Assembly: GCA_020725555.1 (NCBI GenBank)
Contig: DYEU01000012.1
Coordinates: forward strand, 110,463-174,462
Reading direction: 5' to 3'
DNA length: 64,000 nucleotides
Origin: Desulfatibacillum sp.
GTDB lineage: Bacteria; Desulfobacterota; Desulfobacteria; Desulfobacterales; SpSt-501
The position numbers and the translations under genes are program-made. Positions 7,839 through 18,300 of this stretch are shown here, one piece after another. The first letter of the stretch is position 1, and every line of letters starts with the position of its first letter. The notes beneath the pieces were generated by a model, which saw nothing but the letters and a program-made list of their open reading frames with translations, did no database searches and was not told the origin of the DNA.

Positions 7839-9557
7839 TCAGGCCGGGACCGGCTGGGCTTCGGCCTCGGCCGCCTTGAGCGGCAGCGCGATCGTGAACA
7901 GCGCCCCGTTTCCGGGCACGTTTTCGGCCGTGATGCGGCCGTGGTGGTCCTCGACGATCCCCAGGCAGATCGAAAGCCCCACCCCCATTCCCATCGTCTT
8001 CTTGGTCGTGAAGAAGGGGTCGAAGATGCGGTTCAGGTCCTTGGGCGGGATGCCGGGGCCGGAGTCGCGGATTTCGATCACGAACTCGTCGTCCCGGTTG
8101 TAGGTGCGCACGGCGATCTCGCCGAAGGCGCCCTGCTGGAGGTGGACCCGCTCGAGGTAGCCGGGGACCCCGGTGATGGCCTCGACGGCGTTGTTCACCA
8201 GGTTCATGAGCACCTGCCCCATCTGCTGCGGCGAGGCGATGAGCGTCGCCCGGGCGGCGTGCAGCTCGAGCCGAGGGGTGATCATGTTTTTCTTGAGCAG
8301 GCTCTTGACGAGCGCGAAGGTGTTCTCGACCACCTGGTTCATGTCCACGAGCTGCTTGCGCTCCTTGCCCGGCCGGTTCAGGTCGATCAGGTTTTTCACC
8401 GTGTCGCGGATGCTGTTGAAGGCGCTCTTGATGAGCTCGAGCTTGCGCTGGAGGTAGTCGTCGCCGCTGTAGGTCGACTTGAGGACGTTCAGCAGCGCCG
8501 TGATCCCCTGGAGCGGGGAGTTGATCTCGTGGGCGATCGAGGCCGCGAGCTGGCCGGTCGCGGCCAGGCGCTCGGAGCGGATGAGCTGGTTTTGCAGCCG
8601 TTTCATCGCCGTGATGTCCCGGGCGACGCACAGGCGGCAGGGCTCGCCCAGGTAGACGATCCGGCGGCAGCTGAGATCGAAGGGGATCGCGCCCCCGTCG
8701 CGGGTGCGCAGCTGCACCTCGAGGCGCGCCTCCCCGCGCGCGCCGGCCTCCTCGAGCACGGCCGCGAGCTGGTCGGCCTGCTCGGGGATCGCCAACTCGA
8801 CGAGCGGGCGGGCGACGAGCTCGCGCGGCTCAAATCCGGTGTTCCCGCGCACGCGGTCGTTGCACTCCATGACGAGGCCCTTCTCGTTCAGGATGAAGAC
8901 GCAGTCGCCCACGTTCTCGAAGAGCTCCTTGTAGCGCGTGAGCTCCTCGGCGCGCTTGAACTCGGTGGTGTCCGTGGCGATGATCGTGGCCGCGATCACC
9001 CGGCGCTCGAGCCGCAGCGGCCCGATGCGGAAGGTGTACCAGAGCGAGCGCCGGCCGTTTTCCATGAGCACCTCGAACATGTCCGTCTCCCCCGTCTGGA
9101 AGACGCGGCGCACGATGTCGCGGGAGGTCTTGCGCGCCTCCTCGGGGAGCAGCTCGTGGAAGGAGCGGCCGATCATGAGCCCCGGCGGGATGCCGGCGAG
9201 CGCGTGGTTGGCGAAGCGCACCGTGCCGGACTGGTCGACGGTGAGGATCGTGTCGGGCGCGGTTTCGACGAGCGAGCGCCAGAGCTCCTCGGACTCGTTG
9301 AGCCGCCGGGTCGCCTCCTTGAGGCGGTTGATGATCGACTGGGCGTGGGAGCCCAGGATGACGAGCAGGCAGAGCACCACGACGCGGATGTAGATGTCGT
9401 AGAGGTCCGGCCCGATCAGCTGCTTGATGAAGTTGAACTGGTTCGAGAAGAAGATGTTCAGGATGGAGTCGAGCACCCAGTAGACGGTCGAGATCAGGAT
9501 GACCGACAGCACCATCGAGTCCGAGGACTTGCGGAAATCCAGGCCTGAGGATCTCAT
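7839..9557 (-). CDS. Membrane PAS-PAS sensor histidine kinase
   Basis: This is a 572-residue kinase from an ATG at 9557, preceded by GGGAG; the frame is open upstream but without signal. The N-terminus has two membrane helices, about residues 13-35 and 48-65. Two PAS domains follow (about 90-205 and 215-325, the second with the FENVGDCVFILNEKGLVMECND pattern). The HisKA box is LAASIAHEINSPLQG with phosphorylatable His near 344. The ATPase has an N box (MNLVNNAVEAI) and G boxes (RDSGPGIPP, GMGVGLSICLGIVEDH). The short periplasmic loop suggests the signal is sensed in the cytosol or membrane. No response regulator lies nearby, so this is an orphan kinase. Confidence 0.93.
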   Translation of the reverse strand: MRSSGLDFRKSSDSMVLSVILISTVYWVLDSILNIFFSNQFNFIKQLIGPDLYDIYIRVVVLCLLVILGSHAQSIINRLKEATRRLNESEELWRSLVETAPDTILTVDQSGTVRFANHALAGIPPGLMIGRSFHELLPEEARKTSRDIVRRVFQTGETDMFEVLMENGRRSLWYTFRIGPLRLERRVIAATIIATDTTEFKRAEELTRYKELFENVGDCVFILNEKGLVMECNDRVRGNTGFEPRELVARPLVELAIPEQADQLAAVLEEAGARGEARLEVQLRTRDGGAIPFDLSCRRIVYLGEPCRLCVARDITAMKRLQNQLIRSERLAATGQLAASIAHEINSPLQGITALLNVLKSTYSGDDYLQRKLELIKSAFNSIRDTVKNLIDLNRPGKERKQLVDMNQVVENTFALVKSLLKKNMITPRLELHAARATLIASPQQMGQVLMNLVNNAVEAITGVPGYLERVHLQQGAFGEIAVRTYNRDDEFVIEIRDSGPGIPPKDLNRIFDPFFTTKKTMGMGVGLSICLGIVEDHHGRITAENVPGNGALFTIALPLKAAEAEAQPVPA

Positions 9558-9627
9558 GGGAAGGCTCCCGCCTCGTTGCGGTTGCGGCAAGGCGCCCCGC
9601 GGCGCCGGCTCCGAAAACGCCCCGCGG

Positions 9628-9657
9628 ATCCTACCACAACGCAGGGGGGGCGACCAA
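9628..9657 (-). promoter_or_regulatory. Sigma-70 promoter for the histidine kinase
   Basis: On the minus strand TTGGTC (9652-9657), an 18-nt spacer and TAGGAT (9628-9633), about 70 nt before the kinase ATG. Confidence 0.5.
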
Positions 9658-9671
9658 GAGGAAATCCGGCC

Positions 9672-10157
9672 GTGAGCGCGACCCGGGGCGCACGCTGGCT
9701 TGCCGCGCGCGGGATCCCCTTCCGCCTCGTGCGCTACGAGCACGCCGTGAAGGGCGCGGCCTGCGCCGCCCGGGCGACGGGCGTGCCCCTCGCGGAGGTG
9801 GTGAAGACGCTCGTGGTCGAGGCCGAAGGGGAGGGCTGCCTCCTGGCGCTCGTCCCCGGCGACCGCGAGCTCGACCTGCGGCGCCTGGCGCTCGCGCTCG
9901 GCGTCAAGCGCGCCCGTCTCGCCGACCCCGCCGATGCCGAGCGCGTGACGGGCTACCGCGTGGGCGGGATCAGCCCCTTCGGGACGCGGCGCGCGCTGGC
10001 CGTCGTGGTCGAGGCCGCGATCCTCACCCGCGAACGCATCCTCGTGAACGCCGGCGGCCGCGGGGTGATGCTCGCCATGGCCCCGGCGGGCTTGCTTGAG
10101 CTTCCCGGCGTCCGCGTGCTCGAGATCACCCCTCTCCCCGCCGCCCCCTTACGGTAA
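9672..10157 (+). CDS. ybaK: YbaK/EbsC-family Cys-tRNA(Pro)/aminoacyl-tRNA deacylase
   Basis: A GTG at 9672 gives a 161-residue protein of the usual YbaK size; the frame is open upstream. Family features are the N-terminal ARWLAARGIPFRLVRYEH, VVKTLVVEAEG with the conserved lysine, LVPGDRELDLRRLA, and the signature VGGISPFGTRRALAVVVE. The family hydrolyses mischarged aminoacyl-tRNAs in trans. YbaK itself clears Cys-tRNA(Pro) made by prolyl-tRNA synthetase. The GxxSPFG motif argues for YbaK rather than ProX or the INS domain. It is divergent from the histidine kinase. Confidence 0.9.
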   Translation: MSATRGARWLAARGIPFRLVRYEHAVKGAACAARATGVPLAEVVKTLVVEAEGEGCLLALVPGDRELDLRRLALALGVKRARLADPADAERVTGYRVGGISPFGTRRALAVVVEAAILTRERILVNAGGRGVMLAMAPAGLLELPGVRVLEITPLPAAPLR

Positions 10158-10182
10158 GCCCCGCGCCGGGGCCCCCCCCCGA

Positions 10183-10211
10183 TTGACAGCCCCGGCCGGC
10201 GGTCCCATGTT
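10183..10211 (+). promoter_or_regulatory. Sigma-70 promoter for msrAB
   Basis: Perfect TTGACA (10183-10188), a 17-nt spacer and CATGTT (10206-10211). The ATG at 10242 follows GAGGAGG. Confidence 0.55.
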
Positions 10212-10241
10212 CCCCTGCAGACCCGAAGAGGAGGGTTTTTT

Positions 10242-11363
10242 ATGAAACCGAAAACCGCGACGCTTGTCCTTCTCGCGGCAGGCGTTCTCTGGATGCCGGC
10301 CGCGGCGCCCGCGGCCGGCGAGGACGGCGCGCCCATGAAACCCGACCGATCCCTGCTTCGCAAGGCGACCTTCGCCGGCGGCTGCTTCTGGTGCAGCGAG
10401 GCCGATTTCGAGAAACTCCCCGGGGTCGCGGAGGTGATCTCCGGGTACACCGGCGGCCGGGTCCCGCACCCGACCTACGAGGAGGTGAGCGCCGGCCGCA
10501 CGGGCCACGTGGAGGCCGTCCAGGTGCTCTACGACCCGAGCCGCATCGGCTACGGCGAGCTCCTCGAGGTCTTCTGGCGGCACATCGACCCGACCGACGC
10601 GGGCGGGCAGTTCGCCGACCGCGGCTCCCAGTACCGCACGGCCATCTTCTACCACGACGAGGAGCAGAAGCGGCTGGCCGAGAAGTCGAAGAAGGCGCTC
10701 GCCGCCTCCGGCCGCTTCAAGCGGCCGATCGTGACCGAGATTCTGCCCGCCAAGGAGTTCTACCCGGCCGAGGACTACCACCAGGACTACTTCCGCAAGA
10801 ACCCCTTGCACTACGGCATGTACCGCGAGGGCTCGGGGAGAAACGCCTTCATCCGCAAGACCTGGGGCGAAGACTCCCCGCGGCCCAGGGACGACGGCCG
10901 CAAGACCCGCTGGAGCGGCTTCCGCAAGCCGCCGGTTGAGGAGCTGAAACAGCGCCTCTCGCCCCTGCAGTTTCAGGTGACGCAGGAGGAGGGCACGGAG
11001 CCCCCCTTCGAAAACGAGTTCTGGAACCACAAGGGCGCGGGGATCTTCGTCGACGTCGTCTCCGGCGAGCCGCTCTTCAGCACGACCGACAAGTACGACT
11101 CCGGCACCGGCTGGCCGAGCTTCACGCGGCCGATCGACCCGCACTTCATCGTCGAGCGCATCGACCGGAGCTTCTTCATGGTCCGGACCGAGGTGCGCAG
11201 CCGCTACGCCGATTCGCACCTGGGCCACGTCTTCCCGGACGGCCCGCCGCCGACGGGGCTGCGCTACTGCATCAACTCGGCCGCGCTGCGCTTCGTCCCC
11301 AAGGAGCGCCTGGAGGCCGAGGGCTACGGGGAGTACCTCACGCTCTTTGCCGAAGCGCGCTGA
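10242..11363 (+). CDS. msrAB: Exported MsrA-MsrB methionine sulfoxide reductase fusion
   Basis: This 373-residue protein has a signal peptide ([20 protein letters not shown], cut near APAAG). Next comes an MsrA domain with GGCFWC (Cys48 nucleophile, Cys51), the [13 protein letters not shown] and HYGMY-type segments, then an MsrB domain with [16 protein letters not shown] and RYCINSAAL (Cys343 nucleophile). MsrA reduces S- and MsrB R-methionine sulfoxide. The export signal places the enzyme in the periplasm, where it would repair oxidised envelope proteins. The paired CxxC zinc cysteines of many MsrB proteins are absent, as in several exported MsrAB fusions. The electron donor is not evident nearby. 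Confidence 0.95.
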   Translation: MKPKTATLVLLAAGVLWMPAAAPAAGEDGAPMKPDRSLLRKATFAGGCFWCSEADFEKLPGVAEVISGYTGGRVPHPTYEEVSAGRTGHVEAVQVLYDPSRIGYGELLEVFWRHIDPTDAGGQFADRGSQYRTAIFYHDEEQKRLAEKSKKALAASGRFKRPIVTEILPAKEFYPAEDYHQDYFRKNPLHYGMYREGSGRNAFIRKTWGEDSPRPRDDGRKTRWSGFRKPPVEELKQRLSPLQFQVTQEEGTEPPFENEFWNHKGAGIFVDVVSGEPLFSTTDKYDSGTGWPSFTRPIDPHFIVERIDRSFFMVRTEVRSRYADSHLGHVFPDGPPPTGLRYCINSAALRFVPKERLEAEGYGEYLTLFAEAR

Positions 11364-11396
11364 GGGCGGCGCCGCCGCCCCCTCCCCGCCGCGCAA

Positions 11397-11425
11397 TTGA
11401 CTCGGAGGCCCGGAGGGCATAAGGT
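11397..11425 (+). promoter_or_regulatory. Sigma-70 promoter for the sulP operon
   Basis: TTGACT (11397-11402), a 17-nt spacer and TAAGGT (11420-11425). The leader to the GTG at 11539 is about 105 nt. Confidence 0.5.
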
Positions 11426-11538
11426 CCCCCGCAACCCGGCAGGAAGCCTCTTCCCCCGCCCGCGGGGCGCAAGCGTGCGCGCACCCTCCCCGCCGGCCCG
11501 CGGGCGGGAATCCCACCCGCCGGGTCCTCGGATCGGGC

Positions 11539-13374
11539 GTGTTCGGCTTTCTCTCCCAGCTTGCGCCGTTTTCCCCCTGGGTCCTCCGCTACCCGCGGCG
11601 GCACCTGAGGGGCGATCTCGTCGCCGGGCTCACGGTCGCGGTCGTCGCCATCCCCCAGTCGATGGCCTACGCCCTGATCGCCGGGCTGCCCGTGCAGCAC
11701 GGGCTCTACGCCTCGGTCGTGCCCACCGTCGCGGCCTGCCTCTGGGGGAGCTCGGCGCACCTCGTGACCGGGCCCACGACCGCGGTCTCGCTCGTCGTCT
11801 TCACCACCCTCTCGGGGGTCCTCGCCCCCGGGGACCCCGCCTGGGTTGAAGCCGCCCTCGTGCTGGCGCTGCTCGTCGGGGCGATCCAGGCGGCGATGGG
11901 TCTCTTGCGGCTGGGGGCGCTTCTCGATTTCGTCTCGCACTCGGTGATCGTGGGCTTCAGCACCGGGGCGGCCGTCCTGATCGGCTTCAAGCAGCTTCCC
12001 AACTTCTTCGGCCTGGAGGCGGGCCGGGGCGGCCATTTCCTGAAGGCCCTCGCGGAGATGGCCTCCGCCCTGCCCCGGGCGCACCCCGAAACCCTGCTGC
12101 TCGGCCTGCTCACCGTGGCCGTGATCGCGGGCGTCAAAAAGCTCCGCCCCGCCTGGCCGGGCACCCTCTTCGCCCTCATCCTCTGCGGGGCGGCGGTCGC
12201 CCTCTTCGACCTCGACCGCCGGGGGGTCGCGGTCGTGGGGGCGATCCCCCGGAGTCTTCCCCCCTTCCGCGTGCCGGGGGTCTCCTGGGAGGAGATCCCG
12301 CGGCTTTTCCCCGGCGCGCTCGCCATCGCCGTCCTCGGCCTGGTCGAGGCGGTCTCGATCGCCAAGGCGATCGCCTCCGAGACGCGCCAGCGGCTGAACG
12401 TCGACCAGGAGTTCATCGGCCAGGGGATGGCGAACCTCGCGGCCGGCCTCTTCAGCGGCTACCCCGGCAGCGGCTCCTTCACCCGCTCGGCGGTCAATTT
12501 CCGCAGCGGGGCGAACACCCCCCTGAGCGGCATCGTCTCGGCGGCCGCGGTCGGCCTCACCGTGCTGGTCGCCGCACCGCTCGCCGCCCGCATCCCCATC
12601 GCCGCGCTTGCCGGCGCGCTGCTCGTCGTCTCCGTGGAGATGATCCACCTGCGGGAGATCCGCCGCATCGTGGCCGCGACGCGCAGCGACGCGGCGGTCC
12701 TGGTGGCGACCTTTCTCGCCGTGCTGCTGCTTTCGATCGAGTTCGCGGTCTTCGCCGGGGTTCTCCTCTCGATTGCGCTCTATCTCAAGACGACCTCGCG
12801 GCCGCGGATCTACTCCACGGTCCCGGACCTCGTGAGCGGCAAGATGGTGCGCTCGAGCCGCGGCCGGATCTGCTGCCAGATGGACATCGTGCGGATCGAG
12901 GGCTCGCTCTTCTTCGGCTCGGCCGCCTGGGTGCAGGAGGACCTGCAGCGGAGGCTCCGAAGCCACCGGTGGATGGCCTGCCTCCTGCTGCGCCTGCACC
13001 AGGTGAACAACCTCGACGCGAGCGGGGTGCACGTGATCGACGGGATTCACGAGGAGCTTCGCCGCCGCGGGGGCGGGATCTACTTTTCCGGGGTGAACAA
13101 CCGCGTCTTCCAGGTCTTCAAGAACTCGGGGCTGCTCGGCCGCGTCGGCGACACGCACATCCGGCCGAGCACGGGCGCCGCGATCCGGCAGGCGATGCGC
13201 GAGAATTTCTGCCCCGTCGTCTGCGCGGCCTGCGAGGTTGCGGTCTTCCACGAGTGCCCGGAGCTCAAACGCGGCCGCTGGGAGGTCCTGGGCAAGGGGG
13301 CGCGGCCGCGCTGCGCCTTAGAGGCCGCGGCGGCCGCCGGGATGGCCCCGCCCGCAAAGGAGGAAAGGGCGTGA
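11539..13374 (+). CDS. SulP-family anion transporter with STAS domain and Cys-rich tail
   Basis: A GTG start gives 611 residues. The transmembrane core shows SulP hallmarks: GDLVAGLTVAVVAIPQSMAYALIAGLP in the first helices, then LYASVVP and the TGPTTAVSL helix. A cytosolic STAS domain follows (about residues 450-555), including LDASGVHVIDGIHEEL. SulP proteins import sulfate, bicarbonate or other anions by symport; the substrate cannot be assigned. After the STAS domain is an unusual tail with five cysteines (NFCPVVCAACEVAVFHECPELKRG and a later RPRCAL) that could bind metal or form a redox switch. The stop codon overlaps the GTG of the next gene in GTGA, so the two are translationally coupled. 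Confidence 0.92.
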   Translation: MFGFLSQLAPFSPWVLRYPRRHLRGDLVAGLTVAVVAIPQSMAYALIAGLPVQHGLYASVVPTVAACLWGSSAHLVTGPTTAVSLVVFTTLSGVLAPGDPAWVEAALVLALLVGAIQAAMGLLRLGALLDFVSHSVIVGFSTGAAVLIGFKQLPNFFGLEAGRGGHFLKALAEMASALPRAHPETLLLGLLTVAVIAGVKKLRPAWPGTLFALILCGAAVALFDLDRRGVAVVGAIPRSLPPFRVPGVSWEEIPRLFPGALAIAVLGLVEAVSIAKAIASETRQRLNVDQEFIGQGMANLAAGLFSGYPGSGSFTRSAVNFRSGANTPLSGIVSAAAVGLTVLVAAPLAARIPIAALAGALLVVSVEMIHLREIRRIVAATRSDAAVLVATFLAVLLLSIEFAVFAGVLLSIALYLKTTSRPRIYSTVPDLVSGKMVRSSRGRICCQMDIVRIEGSLFFGSAAWVQEDLQRRLRSHRWMACLLLRLHQVNNLDASGVHVIDGIHEELRRRGGGIYFSGVNNRVFQVFKNSGLLGRVGDTHIRPSTGAAIRQAMRENFCPVVCAACEVAVFHECPELKRGRWEVLGKGARPRCALEAAAAAGMAPPAKEERA

Positions 13375-14321
13375 ACCTGCTGACCCTGGTGAGCGCGAAA
13401 CCCGAGTCGGCCCGCGCGCTCGAGCTCTCGGCCGGGATCGCGGCGAGGATCCCCGGCGAGTGGACGGTGGCGGCCGTGCGGCGCGGCACCCCCGCGGCCG
13501 AGCCCCCGCCGCCGCTCGGCGAGGAGCTCGGCGCCGCAGCGCGGCCGGATCTCCCCCCGGGGGTCCGCATCCTGCTCGACGCGGCCGACCGGATGCGGGC
13601 GGCGGGGCTGCTCGCCCCGTGTTCGGGGATCCGGCTGCGCGAGGAGGCCCACGGGGTGAGCTTTCACCTCGAGCGGCCAGCCGGCGGGCACGTCACCTTC
13701 GTCGAGCGCTTCGGCGACCTGGTCGAGGAGCTCAACCGGGAGATCGACGAGCACGCCGTCGATCTCGTCGTCGCCGCGTTCCCCCGCCGCGGCCCGCTCA
13801 GCCGGTTTGCGCCCCTCAACCTGCCGCGGCGCTTCGCCCTCGATCTCCACGCCTCCTTTCTCGTCGCCCGCCGCGGCGGGCTCGACAGCCGGGTCGTCGT
13901 CTGCGCCGACGGCTCGCCCTCCTCGCACCGCATCTTCCCCTTTCTCGAGCGGATGCTCCCCGCGCTGGACGGGCCGATCGAGCTTCTCTGCGCCCATCGT
14001 CCCGACTCCCCGCCCGAGGAGCATCGCCGCGCCGCGCGCTGCCTGAACGCCGCGGCGGCCTGGCTCGCCCGGGCCGGGAGGACGGCCACGGTCTCCCGGC
14101 CCGTGGGGCCGCGGCGCTACCGCGTGATCCTCGAGGCCGCTGGCGCCGACGCCCTGCTCGTCCTGGGCGAGAGCGGAAAGCACGACGTCCACCGCCGCAC
14201 GATCGGGACCCTCCCCCTGCGCATCCTGCCGCGCACCGACGCAAGCGTCCTTCTCGTCAAGCAGCCGGCCGCCCCGGACCCCGACTGGTTCGAGGCGGAG
14301 TGCGGCCCCGCGGCGCCCTAA
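13371..14321 (+). CDS. Usp-like protein coupled to the SulP transporter
   Basis: A GTG at 13371 follows a strong AAAGGAGGAAAGG and overlaps the transporter's stop codon. The 316-residue protein has no signal peptide. Its second half begins VVVCADGSPSSHRIFPFLERML (from about residue 178) and ends GADALLVLGESGKHDVHRRTIGTLPLRIL with VLLVKQP. This matches the universal stress protein fold. The first half (LLTLVSAKPESARALELSAGIA) may be a degenerate copy. The coupling suggests it regulates or senses the state of the transporter, as for Usp domains attached to other transporters. This is inference. Confidence 0.75.
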   Translation: MNLLTLVSAKPESARALELSAGIAARIPGEWTVAAVRRGTPAAEPPPPLGEELGAAARPDLPPGVRILLDAADRMRAAGLLAPCSGIRLREEAHGVSFHLERPAGGHVTFVERFGDLVEELNREIDEHAVDLVVAAFPRRGPLSRFAPLNLPRRFALDLHASFLVARRGGLDSRVVVCADGSPSSHRIFPFLERMLPALDGPIELLCAHRPDSPPEEHRRAARCLNAAAAWLARAGRTATVSRPVGPRRYRVILEAAGADALLVLGESGKHDVHRRTIGTLPLRILPRTDASVLLVKQPAAPDPDWFEAECGPAAP

Positions 14322-14352
14322 AAACAAAAAGGGCGGGGGCTGCCCCCCGCCC
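14321..14352 (-). terminator. Intrinsic terminator of the PEP-CTERM gene
   Basis: A stem of gggcggggg (14331-14339) pairs with ccccccgccc (14343-14352). Read leftward it is followed by a T-rich run (RC of 14321-14330). It lies between convergent genes and may serve both directions weakly. Confidence 0.8.
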
Positions 14353-14384
14353 GATGCGGCGCCAAAGCCCGCTTCAAGTCCCGT

Positions 14385-15065
14385 TTAGCGGGTCCTGCGG
14401 CGCAGAGCGCCGGCCGTCGCCGTCAACCCCAGCCCGAGGAGCAGGATCGTTTCAGGCTCGGCAATGGGCTGCGGGCCGGGGGGGGCGATCCGGGCTGCGA
14501 CCCAGGCGCTCCCCTCGCCCCCGGTCGCGAGAGGGATTCCCTGGATGTGCGCGGCCGAGATATAGCCGGTCTCCCCCGGCGGGGGGAAGAAGGAGGCGGC
14601 CGTGACCCCCGAGAGGATCACGCGGAGGGTCTCGCCCGCGGTCAAGCGGTTTCCGTTGTCGCTTGCCGCGGCCGAAAACTCAAATCCGATCTCGAAGCCG
14701 CTCAAGGGGCTCGACCCCAGGCCCAAGCCCCCCGCGGGGCTGAACGAATAGACAAAGCTCGCCGTGGGGACATACCCCGTCTCGAAGGAGGGGAGGACCA
14801 CCACGCCCGAGCCCAGGTTGTAGAGATTCAAGAACCAGGAGCCGACGAACTGCGAGCCGCCGAGGTTTCGCACATCGAGTTCCAAAAGCACCCCTCCTGC
14901 GGTGCGGTCGCTCACGTCGGCGACGAGCCAGGGCGAGGCGCCGCGCGGGGTGTCCCCCGAGTAGATGAAGTCGAGGTTGATGGGGGTCGCCTCGAGCGGG
15001 GAGGTGAAGAAAACCGATAAGACCAGCAGGATCAAGGCGGAAGAAAAAATCTTTGCGTTTTTCAT
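14385..15065 (-). CDS. PEP-CTERM sorting-signal secreted protein
   Basis: The ATG at 15065 follows AGGGAGG. The product is 226 residues: a signal peptide (MKNAKIFSSALILLVLSVFF, cut near LEATP), a beta-rich mature region, and a C-terminal PEP-CTERM tail, AEPETILLLGLGLTATAGALRRRTR. The tail comprises the EPE motif, a hydrophobic helix and an arginine cluster. Exosortase (EpsH) recognises this tail and anchors or releases the protein in exopolysaccharide-producing Gram-negative bacteria. No exosortase gene is in this window. The mature part matches no family I can name. A sigma-70 promoter precedes it, unlike the second PEP-CTERM gene near 55.5 kb. Confidence 0.88.
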   Translation of the reverse strand: MKNAKIFSSALILLVLSVFFTSPLEATPINLDFIYSGDTPRGASPWLVADVSDRTAGGVLLELDVRNLGGSQFVGSWFLNLYNLGSGVVVLPSFETGYVPTASFVYSFSPAGGLGLGSSPLSGFEIGFEFSAAASDNGNRLTAGETLRVILSGVTAASFFPPPGETGYISAAHIQGIPLATGGEGSAWVAARIAPPGPQPIAEPETILLLGLGLTATAGALRRRTR

Positions 15066-15165
15066 GCCCACCTCCCTCGATCTTCTTGCGGTCGATAACC
15101 CGCGACCCCCTGGAGAACGACCCGGGATGAAACCCTCGCCTCAGGCAAAGCAAAGTTTTCCGGCA

Positions 15166-15194
15166 AATTACCCCGCCCCTGCGGCCGCTGTCAA
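15166..15194 (-). promoter_or_regulatory. Sigma-70 promoter for the first PEP-CTERM gene
   Basis: Minus-strand TTGACA (15189-15194), a 17-nt spacer and GTAATT (15166-15171), about 100 nt before the ATG at 15065. Confidence 0.6.
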
Positions 15195-15303
15195 GAAAAA
15201 TAGCGATTTCGGGGAGATATGAAATCCTTTTCCTTAAAATGGGAGCTTGCCTGCCCAGGAGCAGGGAAGGGATCCGGATGCTTCCGCGGGCGCCCGGATT
15301 GCT

Positions 15304-18300
15304 TCACGGCCAGGTGGGGTCGTCCGAAACTGTTGGGTCGTCGGGGCGGATGAAGCTCAGGCGGAAGTTCCGGATCGTCGCCGCCTGCAGGTCGCCCGGT
15401 CCGGTCTGGGTGGTGAAGCCGAAGAGGACGCGTTCGAAATCCGTGTGGTCGGCCGGCAGGAGCCGGATGGTCTGCTCGAGCTGCGCCGGTCTCGTCAGCG
15501 GCGAATACTTCACGCGCGTGTCGGCGAAGAAGCTCGAGAGCGGCTCGTTTTCCCCGCTGCAGGCGGGGGTGGCGCACTGGCGGAGCCAGGTTTTCAGGGT
15601 GTATGCGTAGGTCCCGCCGCTTGCGGTGCGGCTGCGCGTGACCTCCAGGCGCACGGCCCAGGGGCCGCGCGAAGCGGCCCCCTTGAGCCAGTCGTTGGCG
15701 TCGTCCACGACCGCCGGGGCCCCGCCCACCCGGCCGCTGTCGTAGGTGATCAGCCGGTCGCGGTAGTTCTTGGGGTTGGCGAACTGGTTGATGGCGTAGA
15801 GGCGGTAGTCGAAGGAGCCGGCATACACCGTCCCGTCGGGCATCACGAGGGGTTTTCCGCGCACGTCCCCCAGCGTTTCGAAGACCCATTTGACGCTCCC
15901 GTCGGCATAGAGCGCGTGAACCCGGTTGTCGTCGGAGCCGAAATAGACGTGGTTGTCGGCGTCGAGCGCGACCGGCGACTGAATGTTCCCGCCCGCCGTG
16001 TAGGTCCAGCGCAGATCCCCGGTCGCGGCGTCGATCGCGTAGAGGCGGTCGTTCATCGAGCCGACGTAAACGACCCCGTTTGCGCCCACCGCGGGGCTGG
16101 AGCGGACGGCCTCCCCGGTCGCAACGGACCAGACCACAGCGCTTGCCGCGCTGTTCAGGGCGTAGATGCGGCCGTTGTCGTTTCCGACATAGACCCGGCC
16201 GTCCGGCCCCACGGCGGGCGAAGAGCGGAAGGCGTTGGCCGACGAGGGGGCCGTGAGGCCGACGAGAGTCCCGCTTGCGGCGGTGAAGGCATAGAAGACG
16301 CCCTGATCCGAGCCGAAGTAGACCGTTCCGCCCGAGGGCGAAAGGGCGGCCGAGGAACGGATGGGGAAGCCGTCGGGGTATCTCCACAGGAGGGCGCCGC
16401 CGGAGGTGAGTGCGTAAAAGGAGCCGTCGTCCGAGCCGAAATAGATGTTGCCCGCGGCCGAGACCGCGGGCCGCGTCGTGACCGCCCCGCCCGTTGCGTA
16501 GCGCCAGGTCTCGTAGCCGTCGGGGTGGACGGCGTAGAGGTTTCCGTCCTCCGAGCCGACGTAGATGGTGCCGCCCCCCCCGAGGGCGGGCGAGTAGACT
16601 TTCCCGCCCGTGGCGAAACGCCAGCGCAGGGTGCCGTTGGGGTTGAGGGCGTAGAGGTGGCCGTCCCAGGAGCCGAAGTAGATCGTCCCGTCGGCGGCGA
16701 CGGCGGGGGAGGACTCGATGTTGCCGCCCGTGAGGTAAAACCAGTTCCGGGTCCCGTCCCCGGTGGCGTTGTGGCGGTTGTCGTCGTAGGAGGGGTCGCC
16801 GCGGCAGGGGCTTGCCCCGCCGCAGTAGGGCTCCTTGCGGCAGGGGATGTTGAGCGCGCTGTTCCCCCAGAAGACGTAGTGCACGGCGTCGCGGCCGTCC
16901 GCACCGGGGTCGTTGCGCGTGTCGCGGTTGAGGCGCGAGTCCTCGCAGTAGCGCAGGCTCTGCTCGAGCGCCGCGCTGTAGTTCACCCGGGTGTCGAACT
17001 CGAGCCCGATCTTCGGCGGCAGCAGACCCCGCGCGGGCCCGGAGTTGTCGAGGAACAGCGTCCCCGCGGCGTCGAGGCGGCTGTCGCCCGCAAAGCCCAA
17101 GAGCTCGCTTTGCTCGATGTCGCCCCCGATCGAGGCCGTGTCGTTCTTGGCGGGGTTGCCGTTGGCTAGCACAAAGACGAGGCCGTCCCCCTGCCCCGCG
17201 TACTGCAGGGTGAAGAAGACGCGGACCCCCTCGTTGAAGAAACAGCCCTGGGCGTTGCAGTACTCGCGGACCCCGCCGATGTTCCGCGTGTCGCGGAACC
17301 ACACCCCGCCTAAGGCAGGGCCTGCTTCGCCGCCGAGGATGATCGCCTTTTGCTCGTTGTCCACGGTGACGAAGCGGTCGCTTTCCGAGCGTTTCACCTG
17401 CCGCAGGATGCTTGCGAGATCGGATTCCTCCTCGAAGGCGATGTCCGCGCCGCGCTCGTTGGGGGCGAGGCCGGCGTGGCTCGTCACGCCGATCGCATGA
17501 TCGAGGTCGCCCCCGTAGCTTGCCTCCCCGGAGACGCCGCGGGCGCTCAGGAGATAGTTCCGGGGCGAGAAGAGGATCTCCTCGTCCCCGGGGATGTTCA
17601 TGAACGGGATGCCGATGCAGCCCGTCTGCGTGGAACTCAGGTTGTAGAGGCGGAAGCGGTCGCCCAGGTCCTCGGCCGAGCGGTAGTAGAAATCGCAGTT
17701 CCGGAAGCGGAAGGCGCCGTCCCGCAAGGGGAAGATGTTCCGGGCGACGGGCTGCAGGTCGAAGTTCCCCAGGGTCATGAGGGTCTGGCCGGTCGCGAAG
17801 GGGTGAACGGAAAAGCAGATCGTCTCGCCCTTGCCGACGACGAAGTCGTCGTCCGCCTGGAAGTCGAGCGTGTTCTCGTCGACGAGGGCGGCGCCCGAAA
17901 CCCACGTTTTCGCCGTCTCCGGGATCCCCGTGCCGGAGAGATTGATGAAGTCGAAGTTGACCAGGCGGAGGCGCGGGGCGGTGACGGGGATCCGCCCCGG
18001 AAACCCCTCGGGGACCCTCCCCTTGGCGACGTTCAGCCGCACCGTGCCGGAGGGCTCGAGCGACTGGTTCGCGGCCGACTCGAACCAGGGGCTGAAGACG
18101 TTGATGGCGAATTCGCCCGCCGGGTCCAAGCGATAGCGGGTCGTGTTCAGGCGCCGGATGGCGCTCGTCGCAAACCCCGAGCCGCGCAGCTCGCTCATCC
18201 CGTAGCGCAGCCCGGATTCCGAGAGGTAGACCGCGCGGCGGCGGGCGTTCGCCTCGGCCGAGCCGGCGAGCGAGGTGCTGAAGAGCGAGACCATGAGCGC

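Noticed and set aside
15900..16800. Regular repeats in the pilin gene as a CRISPR-like array
   Set aside because: They are translated propeller repeats with codon-level divergence; no identical direct repeats with spacers exist anywhere in the window.
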